Source: JBQCHF01 sp051953655
GTDB lineage: Bacteria > Actinomycetota > Actinomycetes > Motilibacterales > Motilibacteraceae
DNA: 8,868 nucleotides
NCBI GenBank assembly: GCA_051953655.1
Contig: JBQCIO010000123.1
Location: forward strand, 1-8,868
Direction: 5' to 3'
Part shown: in pieces, positions 1-5,207 of the stretch
Layout: every line of letters starts with the position of its first letter
Position numbering within the stretch: the first letter of the stretch is position 1
Notes under the pieces: generated by a model
What the model was told of the DNA's origin: nothing
What the model saw: only the letters and a program-made list of their open reading frames with translations
Databases searched by the model: none
Program-made: the position numbers and the translations under genes

Positions 1-120
1 GCGCTCGACGATCCGCTTCACGGTCTTGTGGGTGACCCCGCACATCTGCGCGGCACCCCGGTAAGTGCCCACCTGTCGGTAGGCGGTCAACACGTCCAAC
101 TGCTTCCTCGCTGACAACAT
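1..120 (-). CDS. istA: IS21-family transposase (IstA), N-terminal 40 residues
   Basis: The minus strand from ATG at 120 encodes a peptide beginning MLSARKQLDVLTAYRQVGTY, followed by RGAAQMCGVTHKTVKRIVER. This is the N-terminal helix-turn-helix typical of actinobacterial IstA proteins; the TAYRQVGTYRGAAQMCGVTHKTVKR part is the recognisable HTH. The DDE catalytic domain and the partner ATPase IstB would lie to the left and are not in the window. The only SD-like stretch is AGGGGA (minus strand, 132-127), just before the ATG and partly inside a stem-loop, which may limit translation. The reading frame is open to the edge. The family call rests on 40 residues only, but the repeat array upstream supports it. 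Confidence 0.8.
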   Translation of the reverse strand, partial: MLSARKQLDVLTAYRQVGTYRGAAQMCGVTHKTVKRIVER

Positions 121-128
121 GGGAGGTC

Positions 129-178
129 CCCTGGGCGGTGCCGTGACTGGCGGCCACCGCCACCGTCACCGCCCAGGG
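129..178 (-). promoter_or_regulatory. Stem-loop in the istA leader overlapping the putative SD
   Basis: A perfect 12-bp inverted repeat (129-140, CCCTGGGCGGTG, with 167-178) encloses a second 6-bp hairpin (148-153 with 157-162). In the istA transcript its 3' arm covers most of the only SD-like stretch, eight nucleotides before the ATG. Such a structure could hold back transposase translation from read-in transcripts. That role is inference. Confidence 0.45.
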
Positions 179-211
179 CCTCAACCTCCAGGCAGACACG
201 AACGAGGCGAG

Positions 212-279
212 GTGGGGACTTTCACTGGCCACCAGCGGGGACCTTCAGTGGCCACCAGTGGGGACTTTGGCATGGCCAC
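212..279. repeat. Three ~23-bp tandem repeats at the IS end
   Basis: Units lie at 212-234, 235-257 and 258-279. Each begins G(T/C)GGGGAC(T/C)TT and ends in TGGCCAC(CA). Units one and two differ at three positions and unit three diverges in the middle. Arrays of this kind at IS21 ends are transposase-binding sites. Head-to-tail packing without spacers rules out CRISPR. Confidence 0.75.
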
Positions 280-407
280 GGACACGTCGATGGGTCGTCA
301 TCGACACGTACCTCGCTCGGGGCGCCACGAACGGGGGCTCTCGCGGCATGAGCGGCTGCGTGCGCCCCGCAGACCGCCAGTGGATGCAGGCAGGGGCGTC
401 TGCGACC

Positions 408-1019
408 ATGTCGCCCGTGCACACCCCGGCTTCTCCAGGCAGAGATTGGACTGACTACAACGCGGCCCAGTCCGGGCGCCCGCCTCGCAAGCTCGCCCTG
501 GCCGCGATGGACGTAGCGGGCCCCGGCGCGGGGCGCGCGGCGGTGGAACTCGGATGCGGAATCGGCGTCGAGGCCCGTGCGCTTGCCGATCGTGGATGGC
601 ACGTTCAGTGCTTCGACGGCGACGTCAGCGTGGTGCCGTCGTTGGAGGCGTCGCGTGATGGCCGCTCCGTCATGCACTCCGTTCGCCGCCTGGAAGAGCT
701 GACGTCGCTGCCCGCGAACGACCTGACCCTTGCCTGCGTGTCCTTGCCGTTTGTGGACAGCAGAGATTCTCCCGGTCTGTGGCGCCTCATTCTGGCCAGC
801 CTCAGGCCGGGCGGAGTCCTTGCGGTCGATCTCTTCGGAGACAACGACGACTGGGCCGATGGGCCCGGGACTTTTCTGGATCGAACCGAGGTCGAACAGC
901 TGCTGAGCTCCTTGGATGTCCTCTCGCTGGTGGAAGACGAGCGTGACGGAACGGCCTTCTTGGGACCGAAGCACTGGCACACGTTCGAGGTGATCGCCCG
1001 CAGATCGACGCGCGGCTAG
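408..1019 (+). CDS. Class I SAM-dependent methyltransferase
   Basis: This 203-residue protein has the Rossmann-type methyltransferase fold. Motif I for SAM binding is VELGCGIGVE (residues 46-55). The acidic end of strand beta-2 is QCFDGD (67-72), and LRPGGVLAVDLF (132-143) is the usual strand after helix D. The N-terminal WTDYNAAQSGRPPRK resembles the region before motif I in TehB/UbiE-like enzymes. The substrate cannot be told from the sequence. The open frame extends back to 258, but that start lies inside the IS end. ATG 408 is preferred: an AGGGG stretch lies about 11 nt upstream, and homology starts soon after. ATG 348 or 384 are possible. The IS terminus is only about 100 bp upstream, so the native promoter may have been replaced. 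Third codon positions use A/T more often than in downstream genes, which may mark a transferred segment. Confidence 0.85.
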   Translation: MSPVHTPASPGRDWTDYNAAQSGRPPRKLALAAMDVAGPGAGRAAVELGCGIGVEARALADRGWHVQCFDGDVSVVPSLEASRDGRSVMHSVRRLEELTSLPANDLTLACVSLPFVDSRDSPGLWRLILASLRPGGVLAVDLFGDNDDWADGPGTFLDRTEVEQLLSSLDVLSLVEDERDGTAFLGPKHWHTFEVIARRSTRG

Positions 1020-1044
1020 GGTGATTCGCTGACCGTCTCGGGTG

Positions 1045-1069
1045 GACGCGGCTCCCCCGCGGGGGCGTC
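1045..1069 (+). terminator. Terminator-like GC palindrome after the methyltransferase gene
   Basis: The 12-bp perfect palindrome CCCCCGCGGGGG (1054-1065) is extended by GACG (1045-1048) pairing with CGTC (1066-1069) across a bulge on the 5' side. It lies 26 nt past the stop codon. No T-run follows, as is common in actinobacteria. Confidence 0.4.
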
Positions 1070-1079
1070 AATAGGGATA

Positions 1080-1267
1080 CACGACGGCGACGTTCAGCGC
1101 GCCGCGCCGCGGACCGGCGGCGGGGCCATGCTCTGGTCGGTGCACCTCACCGACGGCGAGTTCGGCGACCGCCCAGCTCCTACCGGCTGGTCGCGTGGCT
1201 GCCGTACCTGAACCTGCGCTCGGACGAGCTCGACCACACCCTGCCCATCGGGTGGACTGACCGGTGA
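1080..1267 (+). pseudogene. Frameshifted coding remnant, unrecognised
   Basis: Two overlapping plus-strand frames have almost exclusively G or C at third positions, like real genes here. They join into one protein only if a single-base loss near 1173-1175 is assumed. The first frame has an ATG at 1128 and reads MLWSVHLTDGEFGDRP. The second continues SSYRLVAWLPYLNLRSDELD, then HTLPIGWTDR, and ends with TGA at 1265-1267. No SD is visible, and the frame before about 1080 looks non-coding. It is probably the 3' remnant of a gene broken by a deletion. I do not recognise the family. It could also be a chance GC-rich frame, but the codon pattern argues against that. Confidence 0.35.
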
Positions 1268-1337
1268 CGCCGACTCGGACTCGGCCGTCGGGACCTGGGC
1301 CCGCAGCGGCAACCGAACGGAGGGCGCGGAGGAAAGA

Positions 1338-2600
1338 TCACGACCCAACCGGCAGCCACGCCCGCGCGCCCCCCACCAATGCCGCGACCCCGGTCGACAG
1401 CGTGGGCTCGAGCACCGGAGCGTATTGCGCGGAGTGGTTGCTGGGCAGGGATGCCACGATGCGCTTGACGTCGTCCAGGCTGGTGGCGGCGGCGAACGCG
1501 GCCGGATCCGCGCCACCGAGCAGCCAGAACGACAGCGGCGCGCCCGCCGCGGTGGCGAGCAGGCCCACGTCCTCGCTGCCCGTGACCGGTCCGGGCACGA
1601 CGACGCGACCGGCGCCCAGCGTGTTCTCCAGCCCTGCCTTGGTGCGCTCGGCGGCGGCCTCGTCGTTGACGAGCACGGGGAACGACGACATGAGGGTGAT
1701 CTCGGGGTCGCGGGGGGCGCCGGAGGCGGCCGCCTCTGCTCGTACGACCCGCTCCACGGCGGCGACGAGCCGCTCGCGGACGTGCCGGTCGAAGGTGCGA
1801 AGGCTCAGCAGCAGCTCGGCGTCGTCGGGGATGACGTTCTCCTTCGTGCCCGCGCGCATCGACCCGACCGTCAGCACGGCGGTGTCCGCGGCGGCGACCT
1901 CGCGGGAGACGATGCCCTGAAGGCGCATCACCGTGGCCGCGGCCATCACCACCGGGTCGACCGAGGTCTCCGGCCGGGAGCCGTGCGCGCCGCGGCCGTG
2001 CAGCACGACCCGCAGCGCGTCGGAGGCCGCGAAGGCAGGACCTGGCTGCAGGGCGAGGATCCCGGCGGGGATCGGTGCCACGTGCTGCCCGAGCACGACG
2101 TCGGGGACGCCGGTGAGCTCGAACAGCCCTGCGTCCAGCATCGCCTGCGCGCCGGCCCCCACCTCCTCGGCGGGCTGGAACACGAGCGCGAGGCGGCCCT
2201 TCCACGACGCCCTGTCGGAGACGAGCTTCTCGGCGGCGCCGAGCAGGCAGGTGACGTGGACGTCGTGCCCGCACGCGTGCATCACCGGGACGTCATCGCC
2301 GGAGGGGCCGGACCCCCGCGCCGCGCTCGCGTACGGCAGCCCGGTGTCCTCCTGCACCGGCAGGCCGTCCATGTCCGCTCGGAGCATCGCCGTCGGGCCG
2401 GCGCCGTTCTCCAGGACCCCGACCACGCCGGTGCCGCCGACGCCGGTCGTCACGGCGTAGCCGAGCCCGGCCAGGTGGTCGGCCACGACCTGGGCCGTCC
2501 GGTGCTCCTGGAAGGAGAGCTCCGGGTGCTGGTGCAGGTCGCGGTAGATGGCGGGCAGGTCGAGCGGGGGGTGCGGCGCGGTCCCGGCGGCAGGCTCCAT
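1338..2600 (-). CDS. M20D-family amidohydrolase / metallopeptidase
   Basis: The 420-residue length and motif order are those of M20D amidohydrolases (hippurate hydrolase, IAA-amino-acid hydrolase and N-acyl-amino-acid deacylase relatives). These hydrolyse the amide bond of N-acylated amino acids with two metal ions in the cytoplasm. Seen: LHQHPELSFQE near residues 22-32, RADMDGLPVQED (74-85), metal-ligand MHACGHD (C110, H112), QPAEE (E145-E146), GQH (H173) and PSNHS (H389). The dimerisation lid domain lies at about 185-300, including HGRGAHGSRPE. All ligands are present, so it should be active; the acyl substrate is unknown. The start is the first ATG. No Shine-Dalgarno precedes it, but a TAGCGT hexamer sits 7 nt upstream, fitting a leaderless mRNA. 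The gene is divergent from the histidine phosphatase gene across 75 bp. Confidence 0.93.
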   Translation of the reverse strand: MEPAAGTAPHPPLDLPAIYRDLHQHPELSFQEHRTAQVVADHLAGLGYAVTTGVGGTGVVGVLENGAGPTAMLRADMDGLPVQEDTGLPYASAARGSGPSGDDVPVMHACGHDVHVTCLLGAAEKLVSDRASWKGRLALVFQPAEEVGAGAQAMLDAGLFELTGVPDVVLGQHVAPIPAGILALQPGPAFAASDALRVVLHGRGAHGSRPETSVDPVVMAAATVMRLQGIVSREVAAADTAVLTVGSMRAGTKENVIPDDAELLLSLRTFDRHVRERLVAAVERVVRAEAAASGAPRDPEITLMSSFPVLVNDEAAAERTKAGLENTLGAGRVVVPGPVTGSEDVGLLATAAGAPLSFWLLGGADPAAFAAATSLDDVKRIVASLPSNHSAQYAPVLEPTLSTGVAALVGGARAWLPVGS

Positions 2601-2675
2601 GCGCCGGACGCTAGCGAGGGGCCCGACCTCGCGCGAGCCCGTGTGCCTCCGGTCCCGCGGGGTAGTCCCGGACTC
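2601..2675. promoter_or_regulatory. Divergent promoter region, probably leaderless on both sides
   Basis: On the minus strand the hexamer TAGCGT (2613-2608) fits the TANNNT -10 consensus. It lies exactly 7 nt before the amidohydrolase ATG. On the plus strand TAGTCC (2663-2668) lies exactly 7 nt before the phosphatase ATG. Neither gene has a good SD, and no convincing -35 element is visible. The symmetric arrangement suggests that both transcripts begin at the start codon. Confidence 0.4.
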
Positions 2676-3428
2676 ATGGAGCAGCCGAGACCGACCCCCT
2701 CACGGGTGCAGCTGCTGCGGCACGCGCAGAGCGTGGGGAACGTCGCCGCGGCCGAGGCCCACGAAACCGGTGCCGAGGTGATCGACCTGACGCTGCGCGA
2801 CGTCGACGTGCCCCTGTCCGACCTCGGCCTGGACCAGGCGCGGGCGTTCGGCCGCTGGCTCGCCGAGCAGCCACCCTCGGTCTGGCCGCACACCGTGGTG
2901 ACCTCGCCGTACGAGCGGGCGGTGCGCACCGCTCGGGTCGCGCTGGACGAGGACCCGCGGCTGCGCCGCATCGAGGTGCGCTCGGACGAGCGGCTGCGCG
3001 AGCGGGAGCTGGGGGTGCTCGACCTGCTGACCAGGCGCGGCGTGGCGGCGCGCTACCCGGAGGAGGAGGCGCGCCGCGAACGGCTCGGGAAGTTCTACCA
3101 CCGACCCCCGGGCGGGGAGAGCTGGGCCGACGTCGTGCTGCGGGTGCGCGCCTTCTGGGAGTCGTTGCAGGTGGCGCACGCCGGCCGGCGGGTGCTCCTG
3201 GTGACGCACGAGGTCGTCGTGCTGGCCATGCGGTACGTCGTCGAGGGCCTGACCGAGCAGGAGATCCTCGCGGTCAACCGCGCGGTCGCCCTGGCCAACT
3301 GCGGGTTGACCACCTATGACCTGTCCGACGGGCGGGCCCGCCTCGTCGGCTTCGACGACGCCGGACCGGTGCGCGGTCTGGGCGCGCCCCACACCGAGGA
3401 GCCGGATGTCGCCGACGCGCCCAGCTGA
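2676..3428 (+). CDS. Histidine phosphatase family protein (phosphoglycerate-mutase-like)
   Basis: This 250-residue cytosolic enzyme belongs to the RHG branch of the histidine phosphatase superfamily, which forms a phosphohistidine intermediate. Seen: LLRHAQS with the catalytic histidine (residues 13-19, His16), LSDLGLDQARAFG (48-59), TSPYERAVRTA (76-86), the acidic LRERELG region (107-113) supplying the proton donor, PPGGESWADV (144-153), and LVTHE with the second histidine (His178). The set is complete, so activity is expected. The substrate could be a sugar phosphate, a nucleotide or another small phosphomonoester. The last 25 or so residues are an acidic tail that overlaps the start of nnrD. 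A longer open frame runs upstream through the amidohydrolase gene, but it is antisense shadow. ATG 2676 is chosen because the fold starts right after it and a -10-like hexamer lies 7 nt upstream. Confidence 0.9.
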   Translation: MEQPRPTPSRVQLLRHAQSVGNVAAAEAHETGAEVIDLTLRDVDVPLSDLGLDQARAFGRWLAEQPPSVWPHTVVTSPYERAVRTARVALDEDPRLRRIEVRSDERLRERELGVLDLLTRRGVAARYPEEEARRERLGKFYHRPPGGESWADVVLRVRAFWESLQVAHAGRRVLLVTHEVVVLAMRYVVEGLTEQEILAVNRAVALANCGLTTYDLSDGRARLVGFDDAGPVRGLGAPHTEEPDVADAPS

Positions 3429-4314
3429 GCAGCCCGTCGTCCTCACCCCCGGGCTGCTGCGCGACTGGCCCGTGCGCACGCCGGACCACGGCGGCAAGAA
3501 CGCGCGGGGGAGCGTGGTGGTGGTCGGAGGGTCCACCCGCACGCCGGGGGCCGTGCTGCTGGCCGGGGTCGCGGCGCTGCGGGCGGGCGCCGGTCGGCTC
3601 ACCCTGGCCGTCCCGGCCGGCACCGCCGTCGCCATGGCGGTGGCCGTGCCCGAGTGCGGGGCCACCCCGCTGCCGGAGACCGGCGATGGGGCGATCGACC
3701 CGGCGGCGGCAGAGGTGCTGGCGGACGAGCTGTCCCAGTCCAGGGCAGTGCTGCTGGGGCCGGGGATGTCCGACCCCGACGCGACGTCGGAGCTGCTGGC
3801 CCGGGTGCTGCCGCTGGTGCCCGAGGACGCCCTGGTGGTGCTCGACGCGATGGCGCTCGGCTGCCTCGGGACGCGGCCCGAGCTGGCAGACCCGGTCCGC
3901 GGGCGGCTGGTGCTGACGCCCAACAGCGCCGAGGCGGGGCGGCTGCTCGGGACGGACGGGGCCTCCGACGGTGCGTCGGAGGGACAGCCGGATCTCGACG
4001 TCGCCGGCCGGATCGCCGAGCGGTTCGGGGCCGTGGTGGCGCACGGCGGCGCGGTGGCCGCCTGCGATGGACGGCGGTGGATCGACCAGACCGGCCAGGT
4101 GGGGCTGGGCACCTCCGGCAGCGGCGACGTCCTGGCCGGGCTGGTGGCCGGGGTCGCGGCGCGCGGGGGAGACCCCGCCCAGGCCGCGTGCTGGGGGACG
4201 CACCTGCACGGTGCCGCCGGGGACCGGCTGGCCGCGCGGGTCGGCCGGCTCGGCTTCCTGGCGCGCGAGCTGCTCGACGAGGCGCCGCGCGTGCTGGCCG
4301 AGCTGTCGGCCTGA
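3406..4314 (+). CDS. nnrD: ADP-dependent NAD(P)H-hydrate dehydratase
   Basis: This 302-residue ribokinase-fold protein repairs damaged nicotinamide cofactors by dehydrating (S)-NADHX or NADPHX at the expense of ADP. Seen: PDHGGKNARGSVVVVGGST (residues 26-44, substrate loop, with K31), TPGAVLLAGVAALRAGAGRLTL (47-67), VLLGPGM (115-121), LTPNSAEAGRLL (170-181), VVAHGG (210-215), and GTSGSGDVLAGLVAG (235-249) with the catalytic aspartate D241. WGTHLHGAAGD (263-273) is the usual C-terminal helix motif. Only the dehydratase half of a YjeF-type protein is present; the epimerase (NnrE) domain is absent and would be elsewhere. ATG 3406 has GAGGAG a few bases upstream and overlaps the phosphatase gene by 23 bp, so the two are probably co-transcribed. 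A short Gly/Ser/Asp-rich insertion (about 182-198) looks like a loop. Confidence 0.92.
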   Translation: MSPTRPAEQPVVLTPGLLRDWPVRTPDHGGKNARGSVVVVGGSTRTPGAVLLAGVAALRAGAGRLTLAVPAGTAVAMAVAVPECGATPLPETGDGAIDPAAAEVLADELSQSRAVLLGPGMSDPDATSELLARVLPLVPEDALVVLDAMALGCLGTRPELADPVRGRLVLTPNSAEAGRLLGTDGASDGASEGQPDLDVAGRIAERFGAVVAHGGAVAACDGRRWIDQTGQVGLGTSGSGDVLAGLVAGVAARGGDPAQAACWGTHLHGAAGDRLAARVGRLGFLARELLDEAPRVLAELSA

Positions 4315-4347
4315 CGATGAAACCGGCCTGACAACGACCGGCCTGAC
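4307..4347 (+). repeat. Short motif CGGCCTGAC repeated three times around the nnrD stop
   Basis: The 9-mer occurs at 4307-4315, where its TGA is the nnrD stop, and again at 4324-4332 and 4339-4347. The last two copies are part of a 15-bp tandem unit. This looks like slippage duplication of the gene's 3' end into the spacer. Confidence 0.6.
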
Positions 4348-4378
4348 AACGGACCGAGGGCCCCCGACCCAGGAAAGT

Positions 4379-4416
4379 ACTCGCCCACCCCGGGAGATTC
4401 CCCGAGGTGGGCGAGT
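4379..4416. terminator. Bidirectional terminator hairpin between nnrD and osmC
   Basis: The perfect 11-bp arms ACTCGCCCACC (4379-4389) and GGTGGGCGAGT (4406-4416) continue, after one C-A mismatch, into a 4-bp CGGG/CCCG stem with a 6-nt loop. It lies between two convergent genes, where either transcript would form it. The U-tract is absent on both sides. Confidence 0.75.
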
Positions 4417-4417
4417 G

Positions 4418-4439
4418 ACGATCACGTCCTCGTGATCGT
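4418..4439. terminator. Second terminator hairpin between nnrD and osmC
   Basis: Perfect 9-bp arms ACGATCACG (4418-4426) and CGTGATCGT (4431-4439) have a TCCT loop. The hairpin starts one base after the larger one, giving a tandem pair. A further 14-bp palindrome, CCGGCCGCGGCCGG (4441-4454), follows directly. Confidence 0.6.
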
Positions 4440-4470
4440 TCCGGCCGCGGCCGGGGTGTACGTCGGCCGC

Positions 4471-4908
4471 TCAGTCCTTCTGCGCGTCGAGGGTGATCTC
4501 GACGCCGGTGAGGGCCTTGCTCACGGGGCAGCCGGCCTTGGCCTGCTCGGCGACCTGCTGGAACTGCTCGGCGGAGAGGCCCTCGACCTCGCCGCGGACG
4601 GTGAGCTTGATGCCGGTGAGCCGGAAGCCGCCGGCCGGGTCCGGGCCGAGGGAGACGTCGGCGGTCACCTCGAGGCCCTGCGGCGTGCCACCGGCCTGGG
4701 CCGCCAGCGCCGAGAACTGCATCGCGTAGCACGCGGAGTGGGCCGCGGCGATGAGCTCCTCGGGGCTCGTGGTGCCGTCGGCGTCGTCCGCCGCGCGCTT
4801 CGGGAACGACACGTCGTAGGTGCCGATCTTGGAGCTGGTGAGCTCGACCTGGCCGGAGCCCTCCTGGAGGGTGCCGTTCCAAGCGGTGCGTGCGGTGCGC
4901 GTGGGCAT
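4471..4908 (-). CDS. osmC: OsmC family peroxiredoxin
   Basis: This 145-residue protein is the usual OsmC length. OsmC/Ohr proteins reduce organic hydroperoxides with two redox cysteines in the cytoplasm. Seen: TSPEELIAAAHSACYAMQFS (residues 47-66) with C60 and the upstream glutamates, and AGCPVSKAL (125-133) with C127. The N-terminal WNGTLQEGSGQVEL strand and SKIGTYDVSFPKR (26-38) match the OsmC rather than the Ohr branch. The frame is open back to 5013. ATG 4908 is chosen because GGAAGGA precedes it at good spacing and it gives the family's normal N-terminus. The gene is convergent with nnrD across two hairpins, and its leader carries two inverted repeats that may regulate it. Subfamily confidence is moderate. 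Confidence 0.9.
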   Translation of the reverse strand: MPTRTARTAWNGTLQEGSGQVELTSSKIGTYDVSFPKRAADDADGTTSPEELIAAAHSACYAMQFSALAAQAGGTPQGLEVTADVSLGPDPAGGFRLTGIKLTVRGEVEGLSAEQFQQVAEQAKAGCPVSKALTGVEITLDAQKD

Positions 4909-4930
4909 CTGGGTCCTTCCCTGCCGGTTC

Positions 4931-4949
4931 CGAGCGGCCGAGCCGCTCG
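4931..4949 (-). promoter_or_regulatory. Small hairpin in the osmC leader
   Basis: Perfect 7-bp arms CGAGCGG (4931-4937) and CCGCTCG (4943-4949) have a 5-nt loop. The hairpin lies 22 nt upstream of the osmC start codon on the mRNA side, just before the SD. Confidence 0.35.
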
Positions 4950-4975
4950 CTGACTGATCACTGGGTGCTGCTCCA

Positions 4976-5007
4976 CCCGTGAGCGGGCGGCGAGGCCCGC
5001 TCACGGG
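4976..5007. promoter_or_regulatory. Perfect 13-bp inverted repeat between osmC and the divergent operon
   Basis: CCCGTGAGCGGGC (4976-4988) and its exact complement (4995-5007) flank a 6-nt spacer. It sits 67 bp upstream of osmC and 200 bp upstream of the divergent gene, so it is not at the end of either gene. It could be an operator for a regulator, an attenuator in a long osmC leader, or a terminator blocking read-through between divergent promoters. The sequence alone does not decide. Confidence 0.5.
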
Positions 5008-5145
5008 CAGCAACCACCCTTCACCGTGCTTGCTTCCCGCGCACCCCCTACAGCTGGGGGCGTCGATCCGCCGCCGGCGCCGCGGGCGGTCACCGCCGAC
5101 GTTGGTCCCTGCCCGTCCCGGGCCGTCGGGCGCAGGCTCGGTGCA

Positions 5146-5181
5146 GGTCGGTCCAGGCGGTCCTCCCGCCTGTCACCGACC
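5146..5181 (+). promoter_or_regulatory. Two-tier stem-loop in the leader of the membrane-protein/DksA operon
   Basis: The outer arms are GGTCGG (5146-5151) and CCGACC (5176-5181). The inner arms are AGGCGG (5155-5160) and CCGCCT (5166-5171) around a TCCTC loop. The structure ends 14 nt before the GAGGAGG SD of the gene starting at 5208. The rest of 5008-5145 shows no gene and no promoter I can defend. Confidence 0.35.
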
Positions 5182-5207
5182 ATCCTGACCAACCCGAGGA
5201 GGACGTC

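Larger units (their letters stand above)
1..306 (-). mobile_element. IS21-family insertion sequence, istA-proximal end (partial)
   Basis: This is the outer end of an IS21-type element whose body lies beyond the left edge. Seen: the 5' end of an istA-like transposase gene reading leftwards from 120, about 90 bp of leader, an array of roughly 23-bp repeats (212-279), and a terminal sequence whose minus-strand reading starts TGTCGATGACG at 306. IS21 elements carry multiple terminal repeats that bind the transposase and usually end in TG...CA. The exact boundary at 306 is inferred from the TG dinucleotide and from a 7-bp inverted repeat (286-292 with 299-305). It could be a few bases off. The target-site duplication cannot be checked because the other end is missing. 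Confidence 0.7.

Noticed and set aside
212..279. Repeat array considered as CRISPR
   Set aside because: The units abut with no spacers and match IS21-type terminal repeats next to a transposase gene.
258..407. Upstream start for the methyltransferase (ATG 258)
   Set aside because: It lies inside the IS repeat array, and the added 50 residues have no family resemblance.
1288..1302. Second DosR-like palindrome candidate, GGGACC-TG-GGCCC
   Set aside because: It breaks the symmetric half-site and lies just past the 3' end of the amidohydrolase gene rather than in a promoter.
1425..2675. Long plus-strand open frame running through the amidohydrolase gene into the phosphatase gene
   Set aside because: It is antisense to a complete M20D enzyme with all motifs. 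High GC content keeps shadow frames open, and only the part from 2676 is recognisable protein.
2700..4425. Long minus-strand open frames opposite the phosphatase and nnrD genes
   Set aside because: Low-complexity Arg/Pro/Ala-rich translations without motifs, antisense to two well-recognised enzymes.
5030..5054. Possible -35/-10 pair (TTGCTT and TACAGC)
   Set aside because: The spacer is only 13 nt, too short for a normal housekeeping sigma-factor promoter.
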